A stretch of DNA of 62,559 bases from Comamonadaceae bacterium (GTDB lineage: Bacteria; Pseudomonadota; Gammaproteobacteria; Burkholderiales; Burkholderiaceae_C), in assembly GCA_013297925.1 (NCBI GenBank), contig JAAFJC010000011.1, positions 1-62,559 of the forward strand. The letters are read 5' to 3'. Below the pieces are notes generated by a model. The model was given only the letters and a program-made list of their open reading frames with translations. It was not told the origin of the DNA and did no database searches. The translations under genes and the position numbers were made by a program. Below, piece after piece: positions 17,724 through 26,061 of this stretch. Numbering within the stretch: position 1 is the stretch's first letter; each line of letters begins with the position of its first letter.

Positions 17724-20051
17724 ATGACGGTTCGCGTGATTGGCGTGCGCCATCACAGCCCTGCCTGTGCGCGGCTGATTCAGCGCCTGATTGCGCGAGA
17801 CAAGCCCGCTGCCGTGCTAATTGAAGGCCCAGGAGATTTCAACCCGCGCATGGAGGAATTGCTGCTCGCACACAGGTTGCCCGTGGCGCTGTACAGCTAT
17901 GCCAACGAAGGCCAAAGCCCCGCGCAATGCTGGTTTCCGTTTCTAGACTATTCGCCCGAATGGGTGGCGCTGCACAGCGCGCATGAAGCGGGGGCGTTGC
18001 TGCGATTCATTGATTTGCCGCATTGGGAATACCGCGCCATTTCGGACGCGCACAAGCTGGCGCACGGCGAGCAGCCGCGCTCGCGTTATGCGCTAGTGGT
18101 GGAGCGTATGTGTGAGCGGTTTGGCTGCGACGGCGATCACGCGCTGTGGGATCATTTGTTCGAAGGCGAACTAGATGATGCTGACTTGCACAAGCGCCTA
18201 GATCTGTACTTCGACGAACTGCGCGCCGAAGACCCCAGCACGCCGCAAGACCAAGCCCGCGAGCTGCAAATGGCGCGCTGGGTGGCTTGGGCTCAGCAGC
18301 AGGTGGCTGGCGATGTGTTGGTCATCTGCGGCGGCTGGCACAAGCGGGCGATTGAGCAATTGTGGCCTCAGCAGAATGTTGAAAATGAGCCCGTGACCCC
18401 CGCGCCCACAGATGCGCGAGAAGCCGGTTGCTATCTGGTGCCTTACGAATACCGCCAGGTCGATGCACTAGGCGGTTACCGCTCAGGCATGCAGTCGCCG
18501 ATGTTTTATCAGTGGGTGTGGGAGATGGGCTTGCAAGCTGCGGGCGAGCGCGCTGTGAAAGGCATTGCCAAGCGCCTGCGGGGCAAAAAAGTGGCCTTCT
18601 CCACGGCAGAACATATCGCTATGCGCAGCGCTCAGCAGCATTTGGCGCAATTGCGCGGCCATGCCCTGCCTCTGCGTGGCGACTTGCTGGATGCGCTTCA
18701 ATCCACCGTGATCAAAGAAGCGCTGGATGCCCCCGCGCCTTGGACGAACCATGGCATTCTGAGTGACCAGCACCACCCCGTCTTGCGCGAGGCTTTGCTG
18801 ACGCTTACGGGCGAAGGTGGCGGCACGCTTCACGCAGATACACCTTTACCACCACTGGTACATGACGTGACCGCGCGGCTGGCACAGTGCAATCTCACCC
18901 CGCTGATTCAGAGAGCGGGTATGGGCAAGCAAGCCATCGTGCTTGACCGCAGGCGGGCTGAAGACCTGCCCCGCGCTCACACGCTGTGGCAGTTAAAGCT
19001 CATCGGCCTAGAAGGCGCGCAGTTGATTGAAACCCGAGCGCCGCATGCTGCACGCCAGCTTCCCGCCGCGCTGAATTTTGAAGAACATTGGTCGTTGGTG
19101 CAGGGCGAGCGCTGGTTTCCCAATCTGATTGAAGCTGCCGCGTTTGGAGCCACGCTCGAATCAGCTGCCAGATCTCGACTGGAGATGCTGGTGGCCCAAA
19201 GCCAGGCCGATGTGGGCGAAGCCGCCGCCTGCCTGCTCAAAGCCGTGCGCGCTGGGCTACTGGACATGGGCGATGCCTTGGGTCAGCAGCTGGAAGCAGC
19301 AATTCCCGCTGCACATGATTTGGCGCAACTGGCCAAGGCTGCGGGGCTGCTGCTGCAAGTGGTGCAAGCCGGTTTTTGGGGGCAAGACACGCGTGTCTTG
19401 CTGGAGCGCGCGCTCTCGGTGCTGGCGGAGCGCATCTTGTGGCTGCTGGAAGAGCGCCAGGGTTCGCAAGACAAAAACATGGAAGCTGATGTAGCAGCTG
19501 TTAGCGTGTTTGACAGCCTGCTGCGCCTGCAACTGGAATCTGCCGCTGGTTTAAGCCGCAGCGCTACACTCGCAACTTTGCTGCGCTTGGCGCGCAAAGT
19601 GCAAACGCCGCCTGCTTTGCGCGGCGCGGCTTTGGGTGTGGCTTACGTGCATGACGCGCTGGGGGAGCAGGCGAAAGAGCAGATCCTCGCGCTGGTGCGT
19701 GCAGTGCCCCCGCGTGATGCTCTGGGTGATTTTTTGTACGGCCTGTTTTGCTGCGCGCGGGTGCTGGCTACCGAATCTGATTCCATCGTCAATGCCGTGC
19801 ATGAAGCGCTGGAAGGCATGGGCAGCGATGATTTTTTGGTGGCACTGCCGCAGCTTCGCGCCGCCTTTGCGTGGTTTCCACCGCGCGAGCGTGGCGCACT
19901 GGCGGCTCGGGTGGCAGCTTTGCTGGGGCTTTCGGCCAGCGAGCAATCAAGTTTGCTGTCGCTGCGCACGGGCACGCAGCCGTTGCTGGATGCGAAACGC
20001 ATCGAAGCGCAAGCCTTAGCTTGGGCTACAGCTCTGGAGATGCCGGTATGA
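17724..20051 (+). CDS. DUF5682-type protein (YehM-like)
   Basis: 775 residues, the usual third partner of MoxR/VWA pairs of the yeh type. The N-terminal domain opens with VIGVRHHSPAC (His10, His11), then VLIEGPGDF (Glu34), and later ICGGWHKRA near residue 200. The His/Glu/His spacing recalls the TraB/ChaN/EreA esterase-protease-like superfamily, but that resemblance is only an impression. The rest is a long alpha-helical, Leu/Ala-rich region that may be a scaffold. AAGAGG ribosome site; the stop overlaps the next ATG (ATGA at 20048-20051), so it is translationally coupled to the VWA gene. No secretion signal. Function unproven. Confidence 0.82.
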   Translation: MTVRVIGVRHHSPACARLIQRLIARDKPAAVLIEGPGDFNPRMEELLLAHRLPVALYSYANEGQSPAQCWFPFLDYSPEWVALHSAHEAGALLRFIDLPHWEYRAISDAHKLAHGEQPRSRYALVVERMCERFGCDGDHALWDHLFEGELDDADLHKRLDLYFDELRAEDPSTPQDQARELQMARWVAWAQQQVAGDVLVICGGWHKRAIEQLWPQQNVENEPVTPAPTDAREAGCYLVPYEYRQVDALGGYRSGMQSPMFYQWVWEMGLQAAGERAVKGIAKRLRGKKVAFSTAEHIAMRSAQQHLAQLRGHALPLRGDLLDALQSTVIKEALDAPAPWTNHGILSDQHHPVLREALLTLTGEGGGTLHADTPLPPLVHDVTARLAQCNLTPLIQRAGMGKQAIVLDRRRAEDLPRAHTLWQLKLIGLEGAQLIETRAPHAARQLPAALNFEEHWSLVQGERWFPNLIEAAAFGATLESAARSRLEMLVAQSQADVGEAAACLLKAVRAGLLDMGDALGQQLEAAIPAAHDLAQLAKAAGLLLQVVQAGFWGQDTRVLLERALSVLAERILWLLEERQGSQDKNMEADVAAVSVFDSLLRLQLESAAGLSRSATLATLLRLARKVQTPPALRGAALGVAYVHDALGEQAKEQILALVRAVPPRDALGDFLYGLFCCARVLATESDSIVNAVHEALEGMGSDDFLVALPQLRAAFAWFPPRERGALAARVAALLGLSASEQSSLLSLRTGTQPLLDAKRIEAQALAWATALEMPV

Positions 20052-21196
20052 AGCCTGCTGTGGTTCTCTCCGCCGCAGAGCGCTGGCGATTACTGTTGGG
20101 TGAAGCCGCGCAACAGTCATTGGCAGGCGGTTTGGGGGGCACGGGTGATGCTCAGGCCATGGCGATGGATCGCGCTCTGGCATGGCTTTATGGACGCGAT
20201 GAGCAAGATGGCCAAGGCGCAGACCGGTTTGACCGCCAAGGCGGCGCGGGCTCCTCGCAACTCAGCGTGCCCGAGTGGATCAACGACATCCATGAGCTGT
20301 TCCCAAAAGAAACCATCGAGCGTCTGGAGCGTGATGCGATCGAGCGCTACGGCATTGACGAAGTGGTGACCAACCCCGAGGTGCTGGCGCGCGCCACACC
20401 CAACCCTGCGCTGTTGCAAGCCGTGCTACGCACCAAGCATTTGATGAACCCGCAGGTGCTGGCCATGGCGCGGCAACTCGTAGCCAAGGTGGTGGCTGAG
20501 TTGATTGAAAAGCTGGCCAAAGAAGTGCAACGCTCTTTCAGCGGCACGCGAAAGCGCCAGCAACTCTCCACACGCGGTAGCATGAGCCAGTTTGCCGCTC
20601 GCGAAACCCTGCGATCTAACCTGAAGCACTACGATCTGCAAGGTCAGCGCATAGTGATTGAAAAGCCGCTGTTTTATGTGAACACACGCCGCAGTTTGCA
20701 GCCCTGGCAAGTCTTCTTACTGGTGGATCAAAGCGGCAGCATGGTCTCTAGCGTGATTCATTCAGCGGTCACCGCATCGTGCCTCTGGGCTCTGCCTGGC
20801 GTGAAAACTCACCTCGTGGCGTTTGACACCGAGGTCGTGGATTTGACCGACAGCGTGCAAGACCCGGTTGAGGTATTGATGGCAGTGCAATTGGGCGGCG
20901 GCACCGACATTGGCAAGGCCGTGATCTATGCTGCCGAGCACATTGAAGCGCCTCGACGCGCCATCGTAGTCATCATCAGTGACTTTTATGAAGGCGCAGC
21001 TGAGTACGCATTGGTGAGCCAGGTGCAGGCTTTGTGCGCGCAAGGCACGCAAGTGCTGGGGCTGGCCGCACTGAATGAACAAGCAAATCCCGACTACGAC
21101 CACGCCTTGGCTGGCCGCTTGGCTGATGTCGGTGCGCATATCGGTGCCATGACGCCGGGGCAGCTTGCGGCCTGGTTGGCTGAGAAGCTGGGGTGA
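20048..21196 (+). CDS. VWA-domain protein (YehP-like)
   Basis: 382 residues. The C-terminal von Willebrand A domain has an intact metal-ion-dependent adhesion site: DQSGSM (Asp227, Ser229, Ser231), Thr in GGGTDI (~286), and Asp in SDFYEG (~312). The N-terminal half is helical and charged. VWA proteins of this kind pair with MoxR AAA+ ATPases as adaptors that bind targets in a metal-dependent way. I chose the ATG at 20048 overlapping the previous stop; the frame is open further upstream but inside the DUF5682 gene. Its stop overlaps the SWIM start (TGATG). Cytoplasmic. Confidence 0.9.
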   Translation: MKPAVVLSAAERWRLLLGEAAQQSLAGGLGGTGDAQAMAMDRALAWLYGRDEQDGQGADRFDRQGGAGSSQLSVPEWINDIHELFPKETIERLERDAIERYGIDEVVTNPEVLARATPNPALLQAVLRTKHLMNPQVLAMARQLVAKVVAELIEKLAKEVQRSFSGTRKRQQLSTRGSMSQFAARETLRSNLKHYDLQGQRIVIEKPLFYVNTRRSLQPWQVFLLVDQSGSMVSSVIHSAVTASCLWALPGVKTHLVAFDTEVVDLTDSVQDPVEVLMAVQLGGGTDIGKAVIYAAEHIEAPRRAIVVIISDFYEGAAEYALVSQVQALCAQGTQVLGLAALNEQANPDYDHALAGRLADVGAHIGAMTPGQLAAWLAEKLG

Positions 21197-23262
21197 TGTC
21201 TGTGAATCCACGTCAAGACTTGCTCCACCTCAAACCCGAAGCGCTGGCTCAAGCGTCCAATGCAGGCATCGTGAAACGCGCCGTGCGGGAGCTACAAGGC
21301 GGCTATCGCCCGCAGTGGGTTTTGGATGCAGATGGCACGCTAAACGCCAGCTTCAGCGACGGTATACGCACCATCTGGCCAACGGCCACGCCGATTCTCC
21401 AAGTGCGCTGCAGTTGTGGCTCGGCCACGGTGTGTAGACACCGCATCATTGTGGCACTGGCTTATCGAGAAACGGCACTGGCCGATCAAGCAAACGTTTC
21501 GACCAATGCAGCCACAACGCCTCCTGTAGCAGCCCAAGCCACATCGCCCGGCCAAGCCAGCGATGAAACCTTGAGCCACTTGATTCCCGCCACCTTGCTC
21601 ACTCGGGCAACTGCGGCACGCTCGGCAGGCCTGTCCATCAGCTTGCGCCGAGCCGCCAGTGGAGAGCCTTGCGACACCGCACGCCTGCCTTCGGCCACGG
21701 TGCGCTTTTGGGCAGGTGCCGCGCTAGAAGCTGCTCGCTGCGACTGCATTGCAGGCTCGGCCTGCGAGCATGTGGCTTTGGGGGTTTGGGCTTTTCGTCA
21801 GGCAGATGAAGACAGTACGAAATCCGCCGAAGCCGCGCAAATCGTTCGCCTGGGCAATGAAGGTACACGTCTGGCGCTTGACACCACACCCTGGATCGCG
21901 CTGGTAGAAGCACTGCTTTTACACGGTGTGAGTCACGGCTCAGCGCCCATCGCACAGGCGATGAGCCATGCGCTGGACGCGAGCCGCGCCATCAATGCCA
22001 CTTGGCTTGTATATCTGCTGCAAGACTTAGAGCACTGGAGCGGCGCATGGCTAGCCCGCAGCGCTTCCTACCAAGCCACAGACGGCGTAGCGCTGGTGTC
22101 TGAGCTGGCTTTACGCCTGCATGCTGGCGTGTTGCCCGGCAGCGCACGTGCGGTGCTAGGTCTGGCCGAGCCTGGCGAAACCGAGCTTGATCGCTTGCGC
22201 TTGCTGTGCTTGGGCGCACGCACGCTGCGCGACGGGCTCAAACGTCGTACCCGCCTCATGTTGGTCGACACCGACACCGCAACGGCAATGGTCTTGAATC
22301 ACGAATGGCAAGTCTCTGCTGGCGATGCCGATGAATCGGATGCACGCGCAGCCGAGCGTCTGGCTCCCGGCCTGCAGTTGCAAGCCTTGAGCAACGGTCA
22401 ATTGCTCGCTCGCAAAGCGCGCCGCTTGCCAGATGGCAGCCTCAAACTGGCCAAAGCCCGCAGCTCGGATAACAGCACCTTGCCCCAAGTACCCGATTGG
22501 TCGCAACTGGCCGCTCCACTGCGCTATGACAGCGTACGCGCCCTGGCGGATGCGCAGCAAGCCCACCCCACAGCCCAGGTGCTGCCACGCCATGCTGCCC
22601 AGCGCTTTGTTGTGTTCACACCTGCCCGCATCGAGAGCCTGAGCTACGACCCTCATTCGCAATCCCTGATGGCCGTGCTGTACGACAAGCTAGACCATCC
22701 CGTGCTGATCAAGCGCAGTCACGAAAGCCATAACCGCCACGCCTTGGCCAGCTTGGCGCAGGCTCTTTCGGGAAAACTTGGAGCGGTAGACCATGTGTCG
22801 GGCCTTTTGCACTGGTCGGGCGGCTTTCCCATCATCGAGCCTTGGGCTTTGGCTACTAGCAACATGGTGGTTCCTGACTTTGCCGTCGCATCAATAGAGA
22901 ACAACGACACATTGGCGCAATTGCCGATAGGCTTTTTGCCCGACGAAATTGGCGATCCCATTTCCAAAGTACTAGCAAGCCTGAACCAGATACTGAGCAC
23001 TTTGTTGCATCACGGTTTCAAAGCTCTGCCCGCGAGTTGGAAAACTGACTGCCAACAAGTTGTTCGCCAGCTCAAAATCCAAAGTCTATTTGTGTTGGCC
23101 GACCAACTCAACAAGGTGCTTGAAGCTACGCTGAACGCTCAAGCCCGGCCAAAAGATACCAGTCTGGCGACAGCTCTCATGCAGCTGGCGGCAATAGCTC
23201 AGTTGCATCGGGACTCACAGGTAATATCAGCGGTGGAAAGCCGTAACTACTTACAAAAGTAA
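21196..23262 (+). CDS. SWIM zinc-finger protein (YehQ-like), two SWIM motifs
   Basis: 688 residues with two complete CxCx5CxH zinc-binding motifs: CSCGSATVCRH at 72-82 and CDCIAGSACEH at 182-192. SWIM domains bind DNA or protein. The remaining ~490 residues are helical and Ala/Leu-rich with no motif I recognise. The ATG at 21196 overlaps the stop of the VWA gene; a GTG one codon earlier is an alternative. It is last in the block and equivalent to E. coli YehQ. It converges on urtE, with 36 bases between stops and no clear terminator hairpin, only a seven-T run. Confidence 0.85.
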   Translation: MSVNPRQDLLHLKPEALAQASNAGIVKRAVRELQGGYRPQWVLDADGTLNASFSDGIRTIWPTATPILQVRCSCGSATVCRHRIIVALAYRETALADQANVSTNAATTPPVAAQATSPGQASDETLSHLIPATLLTRATAARSAGLSISLRRAASGEPCDTARLPSATVRFWAGAALEAARCDCIAGSACEHVALGVWAFRQADEDSTKSAEAAQIVRLGNEGTRLALDTTPWIALVEALLLHGVSHGSAPIAQAMSHALDASRAINATWLVYLLQDLEHWSGAWLARSASYQATDGVALVSELALRLHAGVLPGSARAVLGLAEPGETELDRLRLLCLGARTLRDGLKRRTRLMLVDTDTATAMVLNHEWQVSAGDADESDARAAERLAPGLQLQALSNGQLLARKARRLPDGSLKLAKARSSDNSTLPQVPDWSQLAAPLRYDSVRALADAQQAHPTAQVLPRHAAQRFVVFTPARIESLSYDPHSQSLMAVLYDKLDHPVLIKRSHESHNRHALASLAQALSGKLGAVDHVSGLLHWSGGFPIIEPWALATSNMVVPDFAVASIENNDTLAQLPIGFLPDEIGDPISKVLASLNQILSTLLHHGFKALPASWKTDCQQVVRQLKIQSLFVLADQLNKVLEATLNAQARPKDTSLATALMQLAAIAQLHRDSQVISAVESRNYLQK

Positions 23263-23298
23263 AACTTGAAATATGCTGACAGTGCCGTTTTTTTATCT

Positions 23299-24012
23299 TT
23301 AAATCGCCACGAGTTGACGAATCCCCTTGGCTTCCATCTCACTCCCCGGCCCGCGAGCAATCACTTCGCCGCGTTGCATCACGAGGTAATCATCCGCCAG
23401 CTCCTGCGCGAAATCGTAGTACTGCTCGCACAGCACAATCGCCATATCGCCGCGATCAGCGAGCATTCGGATCACGCGGCCGATGTCTTTGATGATGCTG
23501 GGTTGGATGCCCTCGGTGGGTTCGTCCAAGATCAAGAGCTTCGGCTTAGCCGCGAGCGCGCGTGCAATCGCAAGCTGCTGCTGCTGGCCGCCTGAGAGAT
23601 CACCGCCTCGGCGGTTGATCATTTGCTTGAGCACTGGGAAGAGATCAAACAACTCGGCAGGAATCGGCGTGCTCGCGCTTTTGTAGGCCAAGCCCATGCG
23701 CAGGTTGTCTTCCACGGTGAGGCGTGAGAAGATTTCTCGGCCTTGGGGCACGAAGCCGATGCCGGCTCTGGCGCGTTCGTACGATGTAGCCTTCTCGATT
23801 GGCTTGCCATCGAATTCAATGCTGCCAGAGCGAATCGGCACCAAGCCCATGAGGGATTTGAGCAGCGTCGTCTTACCGACGCCATTGCGCCCGAGCAGCA
23901 CGGTGACTTTGCCTAAGCGGGCTTCGAGGTTGATACCGCGCAGGATGTGCGAGCCGCCGTAGTATTGGTGGACTTCTTTGACGGCGAGGACGGGTGCGTG
24001 TTCAGCGGCCAA
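23299..24012 (-). CDS. urtE: Urea ABC transporter ATP-binding protein UrtE
   Basis: 237-residue ABC ATPase: Walker A GRNGVGKTT, signature LSGGQQQQLAIARAL, Walker B LLILDEPTEGIQPS. The TEGIQPSIIKDI segment and small size are typical of the LivF-type branch, and adjacency to urtA-D and the urease genes identifies it as UrtE. It powers high-affinity urea import with UrtD. Last gene of urtABCDE; its start lies 11 bases inside the 3' end of urtD, so the two are co-translated. Confidence 0.95.
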   Translation of the reverse strand: MAAEHAPVLAVKEVHQYYGGSHILRGINLEARLGKVTVLLGRNGVGKTTLLKSLMGLVPIRSGSIEFDGKPIEKATSYERARAGIGFVPQGREIFSRLTVEDNLRMGLAYKSASTPIPAELFDLFPVLKQMINRRGGDLSGGQQQQLAIARALAAKPKLLILDEPTEGIQPSIIKDIGRVIRMLADRGDMAIVLCEQYYDFAQELADDYLVMQRGEVIARGPGSEMEAKGIRQLVAI

Positions 24013-24877
24013 GATACACCTCGATGACTTTTTCGTTGTTTTGAACTTGCGCGAGTGTGCCTTCTGCTAGCACTGAGCCTTCGTGCAACACGGTCACTTT
24101 TTCTGAGATGCGCTCGATGAAGCTCATGTCGTGTTCGACGACGACGAGGCTGTGATGCTTCTTCAGGCTCAAGAAAAGCTCAGCAGTCCGCACCGTCTCT
24201 TCATCCGTCATGCCCGCCACCGGCTCATCGAGCAGCAGCAGTTTAGGATCTTGCATCAACAGCATGCCAATCTCCAGCCATTGCTTCTGGCCGTGGCTTA
24301 GGTTGCCAGCCATGCGGATCACACTATCTGCCAGATGAATCGTTTGCAGCACATGCGCGAGGCGATCACTCTGCGCGGAATCGAGCTTGAAGAAGACTGA
24401 ATGCTTGACGGCCTTGTTCGTCTTCAAAGCCAGCTCTAAATTTTCAAACACCGTGAGCTGCTCAAACACGGTGGGCTTTTGGAATTTTCGGCCAATACCC
24501 ATTTGCGCGATTTGCGATTCGTTAAAGCGCAGCAGATCAATCGTTGAGCCGAAGAAGACTGTGCCGCTGTTGGGGCGGGTTTTGCCGGTGATGATGTCCA
24601 TCATCGTCGTCTTGCCTGCGCCGTTGGGCCCGATGATGCAGCGCAGCTCGCCGGGGGCGATGTCGAGCGAAAGGCCGTTGATCGCCTTGAAGCCATCAAA
24701 GCTCACGCTCACATCTTCGAGATACAGAATACGGCCATGCGTGGTGTCCACCTCGCCCACCGTGCTCAAGCGGCCATAGCCTGCATTGCGGCCACCGGAT
24801 TCCGTTTTGCCCATCACGGGCTGCTCTAGCGCGGCTTGCAGACGCTTGGCGCCCTGCTCCATCAAATCGGGGGTCAT
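24002..24877 (-). CDS. urtD: Urea ABC transporter ATP-binding protein UrtD
   Basis: 291-residue LivG-type ABC ATPase. Walker A is GPNGAGKTT, the signature LSHGQKQWLEIGMLL (typical of UrtD, with SHGQ for SGGQ), Walker B LLLLDEPVAGM. The first ~50 residues before ILYLEDVSVSFDGFKAI are variable. Partners UrtE, UrtB and UrtC are adjacent. Its ATG overlaps the urtC stop by four bases (ATGA). Confidence 0.95.
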   Translation of the reverse strand: MTPDLMEQGAKRLQAALEQPVMGKTESGGRNAGYGRLSTVGEVDTTHGRILYLEDVSVSFDGFKAINGLSLDIAPGELRCIIGPNGAGKTTMMDIITGKTRPNSGTVFFGSTIDLLRFNESQIAQMGIGRKFQKPTVFEQLTVFENLELALKTNKAVKHSVFFKLDSAQSDRLAHVLQTIHLADSVIRMAGNLSHGQKQWLEIGMLLMQDPKLLLLDEPVAGMTDEETVRTAELFLSLKKHHSLVVVEHDMSFIERISEKVTVLHEGSVLAEGTLAQVQNNEKVIEVYLGR

Positions 24878-26061
24878 GCTCGCTCCCCTTCTTTCTTACT
24901 GGTGAACTTGCGCACCAAGCCCACAATGCCTTGCGGTAAATACAAGGTCACGATCACAAAAATCGCGCCTAAGAAATACAGCCAATACTCGGGAAAGGCT
25001 GCTGTGAACCAGCTCTTCGCGCCGTTCACTGCGAACGCGCCCACTATCGGCCCAATCAAAGTCGCGCGACCACCGACTGCCGCCCAAATCGCCATCTCAA
25101 TCGAATTGGCGGGGGACATTTCACCCGGATTGATGATGCCCACCTGCGGCACATACAGCGCACCAGCAATGCCGCACATGATGGCCGAGATCACCCAGAT
25201 CGTGAGCTTGTAGGCCACAGGGTTGTAGCCGGAGAACATCACGCGGCTTTCAGCATCGCGAATCGCTTGCAACACGCGACCAAACTTGCTTTGCACGAGC
25301 CAACGCGAGAAGATATAAAAGCCCAGCAGCGTGCAGCCCGTGAGCACAAAGAGCACCATGCGTGTGGACGGCTGCGCAATCGGAATATCCAAGATGCGCT
25401 TGAAATCGGTGAAGCCGTTATTGCCACCGAAGCCTGTTTCGTTGCGGAAGAACAAGAGCATGGCAGCGAATGTGAGCGCCTGCGTGATGATCGAGAAATA
25501 CACGCCCTTGATGCGCGAGCGGAAGGCAAAGAAGCCAAACACCAGCGCGAGCAAACCGGGCGCGAGCACCACCATCGCCATTTGGAAAATGAAGGAGCTG
25601 CTGCCCAGCCAATGCCAAGGCAACACCTTCCAGTCGAGGAACACCATGAAATCTGGCAACTCGCTTTTGTAGTTGCCATCCAAGCCAATTTGGCGCATCA
25701 AATACATGCCCATCGCATAGCCGCCAAGCGCGAAGAAGAGGCCATGGCCGAGGCTCAAGATGCCGGTGTAGCCCCAGATCAAATCCATCGCCAACGCGCA
25801 GATGGCGTAGCACATGATTTTGCCGATCAGGCTGATGGCGAAATCGCTGAGGTGAAACATGCTGCTGTCGGGCACCATGAGATTGAGCACGGGCGCACCG
25901 GCGCAGACGATGATGAGAGCGACGAGAAATGCGCTCCAGCCGCGTTTGGTCATCAACGGTGCTGCTGACGGCAAAACAACCGTTCGCCCTGAGCTTGTCG
26001 AAGGGTTCGCTGGGGCTTCGCCATCAGAGCGAACGGAGTTGTGTGGAGCGCTACTACTCAT
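24874..26061 (-). CDS. urtC: Urea ABC transporter permease UrtC, N-terminus from a repeat
   Basis: 395-residue LivM-type inner-membrane permease with around ten membrane segments; marks include DLIWGYTGILSLGHGLFFALGGYAMGMY and the C-terminal AAVGGRATLIGPIVGAF. The ATG at 26061 overlaps the urtB stop (ATGA) and has an AGGAG upstream. Residues ~9-28 (EAPANPSTSSGRTV) are encoded by a REP-like repeat at 25980-26036, so the cytoplasmic N-terminus seems to be acquired sequence. A start at 25953 (MTKRGWSAFLVAL) would skip it but has no ribosome site. Confidence 0.94.
   Translation of the reverse strand: MSSSAPHNSVRSDGEAPANPSTSSGRTVVLPSAAPLMTKRGWSAFLVALIIVCAGAPVLNLMVPDSSMFHLSDFAISLIGKIMCYAICALAMDLIWGYTGILSLGHGLFFALGGYAMGMYLMRQIGLDGNYKSELPDFMVFLDWKVLPWHWLGSSSFIFQMAMVVLAPGLLALVFGFFAFRSRIKGVYFSIITQALTFAAMLLFFRNETGFGGNNGFTDFKRILDIPIAQPSTRMVLFVLTGCTLLGFYIFSRWLVQSKFGRVLQAIRDAESRVMFSGYNPVAYKLTIWVISAIMCGIAGALYVPQVGIINPGEMSPANSIEMAIWAAVGGRATLIGPIVGAFAVNGAKSWFTAAFPEYWLYFLGAIFVIVTLYLPQGIVGLVRKFTSKKEGERA
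25980..26036 (+). repeat. REP-like repeat inside urtC 5' end
   Basis: Contains CGTTCGCCCTGAGCTTGTCG followed by AAGGG (25981-26005), a word I recall as a very common dispersed repeat in beta- and other proteobacteria, bounded by the inverted pair CCGTTCGC (25980-25987) / GCGAACGG (26029-26036). It is translated in frame as part of UrtC. Confidence 0.75.
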
